From Chara braunii (Eukaryota; Streptophyta; Charophyceae; Charales; Characeae), in assembly GCA_003427395.1 (NCBI GenBank), contig BFEA01000011.1, positions 3,468,808 through 3,496,838 on the forward strand: a stretch of DNA of 28,031 bases, in the 5' to 3' direction. Of the stretch, positions 8,610 through 19,311 are shown piece after piece. The notes beneath the pieces were generated by a model that saw only the letters and a program-made list of their open reading frames with translations, was not told the DNA's origin and made no database searches. Each line of letters starts with the position of its first letter. Position 1 is the first letter of the stretch. The translations under genes and the position numbers were made by a program.

Positions 8610-10084
8610 ATGTCGCAGTCGGTGAGGACCATAGCCACAGCGGTCGTCACTGTTGCACCATTGACGATGGATGAAGACACACCCAGGACTATGGGGGCTC
8701 CACGAAGACAACTGGCGGCAGGCCATGATATGGAGGACCTCCTCTTCTTGCTGGTCCTCATCAGCATCCAGTGGATAAAACAGGGAAACATCCCGGCGAT
8801 GACAGTTGTTGACACGCTCGCAGCTCTGCCTTGTTGGACAGCAGACATGTCATCCCTGTTAACTGTCCTTGCCAGTGGTGCCATCCTCTCTGCAGTCCTC
8901 ACCATGATTCCGAACATGGAAGAACGTTCGCGAAGGTTGTGGATCACGGTGGAATGAAGCGCCGGGGTCTGGGTTGATCTTCAATGGCAAGGTCCCGAAC
9001 ACGAGCGGGTGTTCCGCCGATTTTGCAGACTGTCGGACCTGTATTCAAGGACGTGCTCCGATGGATCGGTCCCCACATACAGAGACAAGTGACGAGGTGG
9101 AGAATGCCATTGGCGGCGGGGCAAAAGTTTGCATGCGCTCTGTTGAGGTGGGCGACCGGGGGTTACTTCAGGCAGTCTGGTCACAACCTCGGTGTGGGGC
9201 TCATGTATGCTCTTGCAATGAGGAAGTGGCAGACACTCTTATAAGAGAGTACGACCATCTGATATCCTTCCCGGAAGGTGAACGTCTGGAGGATACGTTG
9301 AACGCCTTCAAGTGGAAGGGTTTCCCAGGGTGTGTGGGTGCCATCGACTGCACCCACATCTACATCGAGAAGCTGAAAGGACGGCGGGCAGAGTGCTATT
9401 ATGATCGCACAGCGACGCACACATCAATATTCCATAATTGCCCAGGTTGTCTGCGATCATGAGTGTCGAATCCTTGATGTGTATCAGTGCACGACTCTCG
9501 AGTCCTGCGGCTCTCCAGTTTGTACCACAAGACAGGAAACGGCGAGGGCATCTTCCGCAGCGGAAGCGCACTGCTGGAAGATGGCAGCCCACTTCGGGGG
9601 TATGTGCTAGGGGATGCTGGATATCCATTGTTGTCATTGATAATGACTCCTATGCCCGGGAAGCCTAACAGGACAAGCAAATGACGATTGTCACACTGCT
9701 GCACGGAGCTGCATCGAGCGCACTTTCGGGCTTATGAAAGTTATCTGGAGGCACTTCCTCAGGTGTCAGATAGGCAATTTGAAGACAATCTGCAAAGAAT
9801 CCATGGCAGTGTGCATTTTGCACAACATCTTGCGCGAGGCAAGGGTGGACATTGACCCCCACGACTTGTCTTCCGACAGTGATGATGAGGGACGTGGTGG
9901 AGCACATCGCCGTTGGCGGTGGCGGAGACACGTTGCCCCGCAGCCTACTAGACAATTCCCTCAAATGGCTCATTCTGCGGATGTGCTGGATGAGGACGTG
10001 GCAGGCGTCATCAGGGAGCGGCTGATTGGTCATGTTGTCCATCATGCGCGGGTGCACGGCGGGCCACCGCCCAATCCCTGGTGA
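8610..10084 (+). pseudogene. PIF/Harbinger transposase (DDE_Tnp_4 family), frameshifted
   Basis: It starts at an ATG (8610) with a poorly conserved N-terminal part. A TGA at 8955-8957 lies in frame before VWVDLQWQG…VFRRFCRLS. A frameshift near 9035 leads to VLRWIGPHIQR and ALLRWATGGYFRQSGHNLGV, the helical part that precedes the catalytic core. A second shift near 9220 gives NEEVADTLIREYDHL and FPGCVGAIDCTHIYI, with the first catalytic Asp at 9346-9348. A third near 9430 leads to IIAQVVCDHECRILDVY. Then come HDSRVLRLSSLY and GYVLGDAGYPL, with the second Asp at 9613-9615. CIERTFGLMKVIWR holds the Glu (9716-9718), and an acidic tail SDSDDEGRG follows. All three DDE residues survive, but at least four frame breaks make it inactive. 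Harbinger elements normally also encode a Myb-like partner; none is adjacent here. Confidence 0.85.
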
Positions 10085-10347
10085 CGTTGATGGGTGATGA
10101 TGTCCAAGGGCGGGGTATGCTCTTCCAATGGACGGCAGTGATCAGCCTTCTGGGTGCCTCCTCGCATAACGTCATTGTCTACGTGGGCCAGATACATTAC
10201 AAAAAAATAAAAAATAAAAAAACACCACAACATACATGCACATGTCCGTGCATTTATGGGTGCATGGAGAGATAAGTACATCGATAGATACATGGATAGA
10301 TAGGTAGATGGATGGATATATGGACATGTAAATACATTGATAGATAC

Positions 10348-10399
<52 letters not shown>

Positions 10400-10401
10400 C
10401 T
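10085..10401. repeat. Spacer and (GATA)n microsatellite
   Basis: 10085-10230 has no gene and may contain the end of the Harbinger element, but no matching terminus was found. From about 10271 the sequence becomes degenerate, then (from about 10347 to 10399) pure GATA repeats, which abut the low-coordinate LTR of the Ty3/gypsy element. Confidence 0.8.
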
Positions 10402-11400
10402 CGCTTTCACTTCCACTTCACATACATGCAAACAGGTGGCGATTCACACTAGCGCAGTGCGGCCACTCAAAGCTCAGAGATATGGACAACGAGAACGCAG
10501 TTCAGATGCAAGTTCACTTCAACAGGCTATGGCCCAACAGCGCCTGTACTTCCCAACTCTCGTCACCTGGTCCAACACCACTGTTCACATGCACTTGACT
10601 CTCCTCAACCCTGGATCACCCTGAATACCACCACGCACACGCACTCAGCCTATCTTCTTCCTATCGTTGCTATGACCGCTCTGCCTCTACTGCCTATGTA
10701 TACGCTCTCTCCCTTCAGCCCACTTCGTCTTCGGGCAACCTGCAGACCACCTTCGCACAAGACGCTGTAGCAGCGCTTCCGCATGGCTTGCGAAGCAAAT
10801 GAATGAATTGCTGGGCGCCGCCTCTTGATTTATACTTCTGTAACTCGTTGCTCTGCCCCTTTCCACCAGCCCCTTTCCACCAGGCCCTTGGTGCACACAG
10901 TCCCACACGGTACTTGCTGGACTGGACTGCGACTGACTGGGACTGGTACCACTGACTGCCCGGGGTTGTACTGCCGACTCGATGCAGTCGCACTGCCGGC
11001 TCAGTGCAGTTGGGCTTACCACTTGCCCACTTGCCTCTGGCTAAACATGAGACACTTTTGAAAGGCCACTTCCGGACCTTCCAGAAGTCTGTGGACTTGG
11101 CCTTTCGCGTACTGTAGCAGCTACGACCTTGACCTTTCAGGACTGTAGCAGCTACGACCTTGACCTCTCAGAACACCTGCAGCTACGACCTCTACAAAGT
11201 TGTAACCCCTACTCGACAGACCTACAGATCGAACCCCTACATCTCCACAGACCTACGGCAGACATACGCCCAACTACTGAAACACAGGTCACGGGTTCAA
11301 ACACTCGGGGGTCAACTCGATACTGTACATGGGTAAGGTGAGGTCTCGATCAAACTCTAGGGCACACATCTATGATTGCGAAAAGGTGAAAACCGTTTCA
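10402..11400 (-). repeat. Ty3/gypsy 3' LTR
   Basis: On the minus strand it starts TGAAACGGTTTTC and ends GTGAAAGCG, where the other LTR ends GTGAAAGCA. The canonical CA end has therefore mutated to CG. It carries an internal tandem repeat of about 37 bp around CTGTAGCAGCTACGACC (near 11113-11190) and a 14-bp duplication near 10865 absent from the other LTR. Five further bases (AGACT) are shared outside the low-coordinate edge of both LTRs, so this boundary could be about 5 bp further out. Confidence 0.88.
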
Positions 11401-11413
11401 CTCCCGCCGGCCT
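11401..11413 (-). other. Polypurine-tract-like site
   Basis: Just upstream of the 3' LTR on the minus strand is GGCCGGCGGGAG, ending in the purine run GGGAG. This is the expected position of the plus-strand primer. It is short and interrupted by pyrimidines, so the call rests mainly on position. Confidence 0.5.
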
Positions 11414-11438
11414 AAATTCGAGGTCCTCCGATAATACT

Positions 11439-12781
11439 TCAGTCTAAGGCAGGACCTTTACCTTTCTTGTCTCTTTCGTAAGCTCTGACTATGTCGGGAT
11501 CTGTCTCTAGAAGTTCTGTTTGCATGAACCAGCGGTCGTCTTCTGGCTCTTGAAAGGAAAATTGGACTTTGTACTGTTTCTGTGGTCGACCTCTACCTCT
11601 TGTCCTGAAGACGTCCTCTCCTACTATACCATCAATGTCGTATGTTCCATCCATATCTGGAGGAATCATAGATCTACGTGAAGGAAATTGTTGACTTGTG
11701 ACGCAAGGCAACAATTTTGACGCATGGAACATTGGGTAGGTGTGGAGGTGTGCTGGAATCTCAATAGTATAGGACGGCCCATCCTCTCCGCCCTTGACTT
11801 CTAAGACTGGCCACGGTCCTCTATAAGTAGGCAGTAATTTCTGTGAGATGTTCTCCTCAGGAGCAAACTCCTTTGACTTGACCCAGACTAAGTCGCCTAC
11901 TTGAAACTGTGAAGGGCGATGAAGCTTATTAGTGTGCTCTATCATTCTATGTTGGGCTTTCCCGAGGTTGTCAACAACTGTAGCTATCTCTTTCTCGTGC
12001 TGTATCGCAAACTCTCGTGTACCGGGCGGTAACCTCTGAATCTGATCCTGGTTAAGTCCTTCAAATGGTCTGTGAGGTCTAAAGGACTTGTGCAACTCGT
12101 TGGGAGTGCGACACGTAGATAAGTGGACGCTATTATTGTATGCACTTGCTACCTTAGGAAGCATCTCGTCCCAGTCGATCTGGTCGGGCCTAATGTACAT
12201 CCTAAGAACTTGCTGCAGGAGCTTGTTCATCTGTTCAGTTTGGCCGTTAGTCTCAGGATGACGGCCATATGACATCAACAACTTGGAACCATAAACTCTC
12301 ATTAGTTCTTGCCAGTTCTGACTGGTGAACTTGGTACCTCTGTCACTAACTATCGACAACGGTATACCATGCTCACTGACCCAATGGTCAACAAACTTTT
12401 GAACTACTAATCTGTCCGTGCCTCTGCAGACAAAGGAATAAGAACTGCATACTTGCTAAATCTATCTTCTATAACTATGACTTGACTTTTGCCATGCCTA
12501 CTCTTGACCCCAACATCCATAAAGTCAATGGACACAAAATCTCAGGGTCTGTCAGGAATAGGCAAGGGTCCGAGAAGACCAAGAGGGGCTCACGTAGGAG
12601 TCTTGTTTCGTTGACAAACTTGACAACTACGCACGTACTCTACGCAGTCGGCCTTCATTCCAGGCCAGATATACGCGTGCATGAGGTTGGCTAGTGTCTT
12701 TTGCCAACCGAAGTGTCCCTTTGTGTCGTGGCATTCCCTTAAGATCAAACTACGGATCTCCTCACTGTTGGGAACGATCAA
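11439..12781 (-). pseudogene. Integrase with chromodomain-like C-terminus
   Basis: The N-terminal zinc-binding part reads ECHDTKGHFGW then CQVCQRNK (HHCC type). The core has SIDFMD (first Asp), VSDRGTKFTS (second Asp) and HPETNGQTEQMN (the Glu), so the DDE triad is present. TGA stops lie at 12590-12592 and 12542-12544 (the latter in place of Trp in RP-x-DFV). Tandem TAGs near 12420 coincide with a frameshift into the 306-codon C-terminal frame. Near its end a segment beginning YDIDGIVGEDVF, followed by QYKVQFSF and RWFMQTELL, resembles a degenerate chromodomain, which chromoviruses use to target chromatin. The product would join element DNA to the host chromosome. This copy is non-functional. 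Confidence 0.88.
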
Positions 12782-14735
12782 CTACATTAGTCTTCTCAAA
12801 TAGCAATCCATCAGTAGTGCGGTAGTCTGGTTCGGACTTTGGGGACTCCCTAACTCTCTTGAGGAGGTCACTATAGATAGGGTCCTGTGCATATGCTTCC
12901 TTGACGTTTTGCTGCAGGTCTCTCCCTATATCCAGATAGTGAACTATTGCCCCAAAGTAACCAACTCTCCTACTCAGAGCGTCCACTACTACATTGTACT
13001 TCCCTTTAACTGGCTTAAGTTCGAAGTCATACTGATCTAATTCAGCGGCCCACCTAGTAAGCTTAGGTGTCATCTTGGCCTGCATCTTTAACCACCTTAG
13101 TGTCTCGTGGTCTGAATAGACTTTGAAGTGCCTCCCAAGCAAGTAATGTTTCCAGTGCTCTAGTGCTTGCCTGAGAGCGTAGAGCTCCCTCTCGTAGGTA
13201 GATGTCGCTACCTTCTCTGAAGGCATCCTAGCAGACATGAACTCTACGGGCCTATATCCATTGCCATCGTCTTGCTGTAAAACAACACCTATGCCATACT
13301 GACTCGCGTCAATGGTAACAACAAAAGGCAGGGATGGATCGACTACCTTAAGGACTGGATACTCTATCAACGCCTGCTTTAGCTTCTTCAGGGCTGATGT
13401 ACAGTCCTTGTCCCACTTCCAGATTGCTTCTTTCTTTAGCAACCTGCGAAGGGGTGTAGCGATGGTGGAGAAGTTCCTGACGAACTTTCTATAGTAGTTA
13501 GCTAGGCCTAAGAACGACTGCAACTCTGTCAGTGTGCGGGGCGTTGGCCAATCTCTAATCGCTGCGATTTTGTTGTCATCAGGTCTAATGCGGTCTCCGT
13601 CTACGACATGGCCTATGTACAGAACATGTGTCTTGGCCCATTCACACTTCTTCGCGTTGATCTTGAATTTAGCTTCTCCAAGCTTCTCCAAAACCTGCCT
13701 CAAATGACCCTCATGCTCCTGGAGGGTCTTGCTAAGCACTAGAATATAATCTAAGTACACTACCACGAACCTATCTAACCATGGCCTAAACAGGTCATCC
13801 ATACAGCGTTGGAAAGTCGCTGGCGCATTGGTTAGTCCAAAGGGCATAACTATAAATTCGTAGTGCCCATATGTAGTCCGGAATGCTGTCTTATACTAAT
13901 CATCAGGATGAACCTCTATCTGATGATAGGCGGACTTCAAATCTATCTCTGAGAAGTACTTACAACCCTGCACCCGATCTAACAAATCATCTATACGAGG
14001 TAGTGGTTCTGCATTCTTTACTGTGATAGCATTAAGATCCCTATAGTCTATACACATTCCGAGCTCTCCGTCCTTCTTGGGGACAAAAAGAACAGGTGCT
14101 CCAAATGAAGATGAATTGGGCCTAATCCAACCCTTCTCAAGGAGCTCGTCTGACTGTTTACGCAGCTCCTCTAACTCCCTTGGGGACATCCTATATACAA
14201 TACCCTTAGGAGTCCTACTACCAGACTCTATCTCTATGCGCTGATGGATCGATCGCGGCACCACTCCTGTAGGCGGCTTAGCTAAATCTGTAAATTCCCC
14301 CAGCAGCTTGTCAATAGCAGGGTCTATGGGTCTCTCTTCCTTAGGCTCAGTGACTGGCCTTACATAGGCTACAAAACCCTGCTCTTCTAACTGCTCCTTC
14401 TTTACTAATCGCGCGAACGTGGGAGCACTGAGACAGCAATGCGTAAGGGTTCTGTCTACTCCTGACACATGAAACAGGCGAGCAATCTTAATTTCACTTG
14501 TGTGATTAGGGAGCCTACACTCGTGCTCTCTCAAATGGAGTGTGGCCTCTGCTACCTCTCCCCAGTCCATTCCTGGGACTATAACGAAAGGAAGGCTGTC
14601 TTCTACGAGGAGAGTCAGGGAACGAAGAACTTTCTCCACCTTCCCATCTTTCTCTAGGCCAAAGTACGCCTGGACTCCCTCAACGTAATCCTCGACTCGC
14701 ATAGTGCGACTGTCTGCAAGGATACTGACTATAGA
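12762..14735 (-). pseudogene. Reverse transcriptase and RNase H
   Basis: From high to low coordinates, a linker region is followed by the RT: GWIRPNSSSFGAPVLFVPKKDG, MCIDYRDLN, then YFSEIDLKSAYHQI with the first catalytic Asp. A TAG at 13896-13898 interrupts the frame just before YKTAFRT, and MPFGLTNAPATFQ follows. The catalytic YLDD box reads YLDY because the codon at 13746-13748 is TAT, a missing key residue. RNase H follows, with TIDASQYGIG, STYERELYAL, YSDHETLRWL and VVDALSRR carrying the acidic active-site residues. A one-base shift near 12775 separates it from integrase, and another near 14750 from protease. The pair would copy the element RNA to DNA and remove the RNA strand. Confidence 0.92.
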
Positions 14736-14740
14736 GTCTT

Positions 14741-14950
14741 CTAACTTTTGGGCTTCAACTTCTGCAGCGCTTTTCTACTAATATAGCTGCGTGTGGCCCC
14801 ATTGTCTATAAGGGCCCCTACTCTACCTCTGAAAATTTCTACATCTACTAAAACTAGTTGTCCTTTCTCATCCTTTTTCATCTTGGCCCAGGCAGGCATC
14901 CTCTCCTTCAACTCTTCAGCCACATCTGTGAGGGAAGTACCTAGAGAGAC
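14741..14950 (-). pseudogene. Retroviral-type aspartic protease
   Basis: The segment VGALIDNGATRSYIS contains the D-[ST]-G-A type active site, here DNGA (most family members have DSGA or DTGA). The preceding VLVDVEIFRG and the following RKALQKL fit retropepsin strands. The frame ends in a TAG, but a one-base shift near 14750 would carry it into the RT frame. It would cleave the Gag-Pol polyprotein. Confidence 0.75.
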
Positions 14951-15119
14951 TCTAACACAAACAGTCTCTGGACAACTATCTAGGTACGGGCCAGCAACCT
15001 CTGTCGTAGGCTCATGTGGTTTGGGAGTTCCTCTGTGGTGCGCGCACTAAGGGCAGTTGCAACCCCTACCGGCGGTTGCCTTTTGCTGCTTGTGCAACAT
15101 ATTGGGCTTCTCTATACTT

Positions 15120-15170
15120 TGGGCAGAACTTGATGATATGGCCAGGATCACCGCAATAAATACACTGATC
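15120..15170 (-). pseudogene. Gag nucleocapsid zinc knuckle
   Basis: CIYCGDPGHIIKFC fits CX2CX4HX4C exactly (codons between 15123 and 15164). This RNA-binding knuckle packages the element RNA. It is in a different frame from the assembled upstream frame because of the nested insertion and its N gap. The chain continues to a TAG just after KGNRR. Confidence 0.85.
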
Positions 15171-15268
15171 CTGATCAATCCCTCTTTGCCATACAGACTG
15201 CTCTAAGCCCAAGTCTTGCTAGGGCCTGCCTTGCGACAAGCCTGGTGGCCATTCACCTCTTCTTGGAG

Positions 15269-16476
15269 GCTACGAAACATCCCCGGCGGCGGACAAGCGC
15301 GGCCGATCCGCGGCCGCGGCTGAGTCCTCGACCCCCGCGGACGCGTCCGCGAGGATGCGCGACTTCGCGGACGCGTGGCGGCCATTGGGGAGGGGGGTTG
15401 GGGATTTGAAAAGCGCCGCCCCAGCCCCACCCCCTCAAACCAAAAAAAAAACAAAAAAACTAATTTTTGTGTGGGGGGGTTTGTGTGAGTGAAGGTATTT
15501 GAAAAAAANNNNNNNNNNNNNNNNNNNNNNNNNNNNNNNNNNNNNNNNNNNNNNNNNNNNNNNNNNNNNNNNNNNNNNNNNNNNNNNNNNNNNNNNNNNN
15601 NNNNNNNNNNNNNNNNNNNNNNNNNNNNNNNNNNNNNNNNNNNNNNNNNNNNNNNNNNNNNNNNNNNNNNNNNNNNNNNNNNNNNNNNNNNNNNNNNNNN
15701 NNNNNNNNNNNNNNNNNNNNNNNNNNNNNNNNNNNNNNNNNNNNNNNNNNNNNNNNNNNNNNNNNNNNNNNNNNNNNNNNNNNNNNNNNNNNNNNNNNNN
15801 NNNNNNNNNNNNNNNNNNNNNNNNNNNNNNNNNNNNNNNNNNNNNNNNNNNNNNNNNNNNNNNNNNNNNNNNNNNNNNNNNNNNNNNNNNNNNNNNNNNN
15901 NNNNNNNNNNNNNNNNNNNNNNNNNNNNNNNNNNNNNNNNNNNNNNNNNNNNNNNNNNNNNNNNNNNNNNNNNNNNNNNNNNNNNNNNNNNNNNNNNNNN
16001 NNNNNNNNNNNNNNNNNNNNNNNNNNNNNNNNNNNNNNNNNNNNNNNNNNNNNNNNNNNNNNNNNNNNNNNNNNNNNNNNNNNNNNNNNNNNNNNNNNNN
16101 NNNNNNNNNNNNNNNNNNNNNNNNNNNNNNNNNNNNNNNNNNNNNNNNNNNNNNNNNNNNNNNNNNNNNNNNNNNNNNNNNNNNNNNNNNNNNNNNNNNN
16201 NNNNNNNNNNNNNNNNNNNNNNNNNNNNNNNNNNNNNNNNNNNNNNNNNNNNNNNNNNNNNNNNNNNNNNNNNNNNNNNNNNNNNNNNNNNNNNNNNNNN
16301 NNNNNNNNNNNNNNNNNNNNNNNNNNNNNNNNNNNNNNNNNNNNNNNNNNNNNNNNNNNNNNNNNNNNNNNNNNNNNNNNNNNNNNNNNGCGGACCAGGT
16401 GCGCCGCGGTGGCGGCCGCATCTGCGTCCGCCATCCGAGATCAGACCCGCGGACGCGTCCGCGGGTGTTTCATAGC
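15269..16476. mobile_element. TIR DNA transposon nested in gag (unclassified, contains gap)
   Basis: The ends are inverted repeats: GCTACGAAACATCCCCGG at 15269 on the plus strand and GCTATGAAACACCCGCGG read on the minus strand from 16476. They are flanked by the same 6-mer, TTGGAG, at 15263-15268 and 16477-16482. Removing the element and one 6-mer joins the gag frame to the zinc-knuckle frame (one TAG remains between), which supports a true insertion. Both visible ends are GC-rich with the palindromic word CGCGGACGCGTCCGCG. The interior is undetermined (15509-16389), so no transposase can be seen and the superfamily is unknown; 6-bp duplications exclude the usual hAT (8 bp), CACTA (3 bp) and Mutator (9 bp) forms. 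Confidence 0.7.
15509..16389. other. Assembly gap (N)
   Basis: A run of 881 N. Open frames that cross it are artefacts. Its true length is unknown. Confidence 0.99.
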
Positions 16477-16482
16477 TTGGAG

Positions 16483-18237
16483 GTGACCGATAAGATCGTG
16501 AGCCATTTGGCGGGGGACCTTGACCCCTACCTCCCTCTTGGCGGTTTCCCCTGCCGCCAACCCCCTCAGCGCCCTGTCCTCGGCCACCTGAGGCCCAGCC
16601 CCCTTGGCCCTGGCCTCCTCCTCTTCCTTGCGGCCTCCCTCCAGCCGCGACAGCAGCGTAGGTCCTCCCCTGACCTCCACTACTATCCCCCTCATCTAGG
16701 CCCCACTCTATTTGGCTATATGGGACCTCATTCGTACCACCTTCATCTAACGTAAGGATCATATGATCCTTTCCCTTTACCTGACCTGAGATGGTACAAC
16801 CTTTCCACTTTTTGCCTTTGTCTAAGTCCTTGTGCCAGAAAGTGGAAACTGGCATGGATTGGGCATCGAACAACACCACCTCTCTACTCAACGTATCATA
16901 TGTCATGGTGGGCTGTTGGCTCTTCTCAAAGAAGTGCCCACGTAGGGGCTCTGGCATGACACGATAAAAGAGATTGACCAACTGGGGCTTGGTGACCCCG
17001 TGGTCTGGGACGGCTACCAACTCGTCCATTACGCCTTTGAGTGCTCCGACACTCCTCCACTGGCAAGAGTGGATGGTTTGCAGTTTGTCAGAGGCCCTAA
17101 CGCCTCGCGTGACATCCGCAAATCGCTCCTTAAGGAGTCAAAAAAACTCAGGGAGAGGGGTGATCTTAGAATAGGCGACCATATTATTTTCGCACTGTGT
17201 AGCGCGGACGAGCGATCTAGCGAAGCTAGCTGCTTCGTACTTGAGGGCCTGGAAGGCAATGAGGACTTGTTCCTCGGGCACGATATGCTGTAAATAGACG
17301 TACGTGTTAACGTTCGCCTCCAAGTTATCGAAAGTTTCTTCCATTTTCGCACTGTAGGGTTACGGAAACTTGATTTTAACGGGCTCCCTACGGGGACGTA
17401 CTTCCTCCTCCTTTGGAGTGGCCAGCTTTGCGCCCTCAATGGCGCCTGTGCAAAACTTCTCAGTGCGTTCTATCCTCGCCATCATTTCTGCACCCATGTG
17501 CATCATCATCTCACGTGCAAACTCTCGAAACCCCAGACGGATGGAGTGTAAAGTGATGTCTTGGGCTCAAGCAAACTGATGTTGCTTGTCCCAAACTCTG
17601 GCTAGGAGTTCTATATTTCTTGACATAACATCTAATTTCCCTTGTATATCTGCTTGCACCTGCGCCTTTATCACCTCCAACTCCCTCGCCATTTTGCTAG
17701 CCTCATCCATCCTCCTTTTCTTCTCCCTAGTGAGACGCAACTTCCACTGTAACTTCTTCTCCTCTTCTATAGTGTGACGTCTCAAAGGGTCCTTTTCTGC
17801 TTCCCACTCCCTGATTACTGCTTCCTTTTCCTCTGGGGGAACATACAACATGGCCTCTTCCTCTTCTCCCAGAGATAAATTAGCTACCCACTCTGGGATC
17901 TTCTTCTCCATCCATGCATCCTCGTTCTTGGTGCCAATGGATTCCCCTCTCTGCTCTGCGCTCCTAAATAAGGACTCTTCCTTTTCCTCCTCCTCTTCTA
18001 TCTCTTCCTCGTCCACCACTTTCATCCTTTCTTCCTCCTCCTTCGTCAATCTCTCCATCTTTTCCTTCAACTTCTTCTTCTTCGTCGCCTGCTCCTCCTG
18101 TAGGGCCAACTTTTTGGGTTGTCTAATTAACTCTTTCTTAGTCTCTTTCTCTTTTCTCTCTTGCAATATGGCGGCGGCTTGCTCTTCTTGAGCTTTTGTG
18201 TAAGGGGTGGTGCTCTTGCACTATGGAGGTCAACCAT
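16483..18237 (-). pseudogene. Ty3/gypsy gag with long charged N-terminal coiled coil
   Basis: One frame runs from about 18210 down to the nested insertion, interrupted by TGA at 17567-17569, TAA at 17360-17362 and TGA at 17138-17140. The first roughly 200 residues are extremely Lys/Glu-rich (for example EEEIEEEEEKEE and REKKRRMDEASKMARELEVI), predicting a long coiled coil. The capsid-like part follows: KMEETFDNLEANVNTYVYL, LIAFQALKYEAASFAR and FYRVMPEPLRGHFFEK, typical of retrotransposon Gag. A Gly/Arg-rich region (GGQGQGGWASGGRGQG) then leads to the zinc knuckle. The start is unclear: an ATG in good context (ACCATGG on the minus strand, 18235-18237) opens a different frame that a one-base change would join to this one. 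Gag would form the particle around the RNA. Confidence 0.82.
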
Positions 18238-18828
18238 GGTGAAAGGTGCACAACCTAGAGTCAGTTCCACTCCTCACCACTTAGACTCACACCCTTGACT
18301 GACTTAACCTAAGATTGACTCAACTAAGGACCACAAAATCTTTGTAAGATCCTGTCAACTATGGTCTCTAGCCTGGACCTAAACTAAGGGTGTCACTACA
18401 TGACTTATTGCTGATCAGGAGGCATTTAAGGAGATCCCCCGTAACTCCTCAGGAATTATTTAATGTCGCAAACAGGACGACGTGATCAACAAGTCCTCTC
18501 AAGACTTAGCTTGTTGCGCAGCCCACAACTCGGATTTTGGGCCTACTGTGCCATATCGAGTAGCCCGCAGGTCTCTACCGGTCCTTGGGAGGGTTCGTGT
18601 TCTCCGGGTCAGTCGAGTCGTCAGACATAGCCTTTAGCCCTACTCAGCCCGTGTGGGTTTGGTCAACAAAGCTCTACGACCACATTCACAAAGTTCCTAT
18701 CACTTGGACAGAAGGGACTCGATGTAGAAAGAAGAGACAGACAGACTCAGCAAGTACCATGGGGTGAGTGCACATCCATAGGGCGAGGGGATAGGCTGAA
18801 GGCTTGGCGAGAATATACCAACTCCAGC

Positions 18829-18985
18829 TTGGTCAATTTCGTGGTCAACAGCCCCGGTCAACGCTGGTCAACGCTTGGTCAACTCATCGCTCAACACCTT
18901 GGTCAACACCAGACAACTCGCCGGTCAACTCTCCGATCAAAATCTTGGTCAACCCTTCGGTCAACACCTTAGTCAACCCTTGGTT
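18829..18985 (-). repeat. GTTGACC motif array (W-box-like)
   Basis: About ten GGTCAA or GTCAAC words occur in 157 bases, spaced irregularly at 10 to 20 bp. On the retrotransposon sense strand each reads GTTGACC or close to it. That contains TTGAC, the core bound by WRKY transcription factors in plants. Binding is untested; a decayed minisatellite would look the same. Confidence 0.55.
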
Positions 18986-19255
18986 CGGCTATGGCTGCCG
19001 ACCTCTTTCTCCCTCGCCAATCTTCCCTGTCCTCCTTCTCCCTCCTTCCTTCTTTCTCTTCCTTTCTCGCTTCACCCCGGCTATGGCTTCCTTCACTCTC
19101 GTTGTCCCTCCTTCCTTCTCCCTAGCTATGTCTTCTTCTCCTTCGTCTCTCCTCCCTTCTCCTTCGCTTCACCTTCCTCTCTCTTGATAACCCTGTGTCC
19201 GAGCTCCGCAGCTATGGCCGCTTTCTCTCCTGGTCCACACAACAATCTTGTATCG

Positions 19256-19260
<5 letters not shown>

Positions 19261-19309
<49 letters not shown>
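19261..19309. repeat. (CT)n microsatellite
   Basis: A pure CT dinucleotide run of about 49 bases within the gypsy leader. Confidence 0.95.

Positions 19310-19311
<2 letters not shown>

Noticed and set aside
10402-10690. Small plus-strand open frames within the LTRs
   Set aside because: The same frames recur in both LTRs with changes that do not respect codons; they are LTR sequence.
11385-11400. Gypsy LTR start GAAACGGTTT equals ten bases of the hammerhead stem III region
   Set aside because: No CTGATGA or other core element lies near it; the shared 10-mer is best treated as coincidence.
15203-17029. A 608-codon open frame and several others crossing the gap
   Set aside because: They are open only because 881 N are translated as unknown residues; real gag evidence is confined to the flanks.
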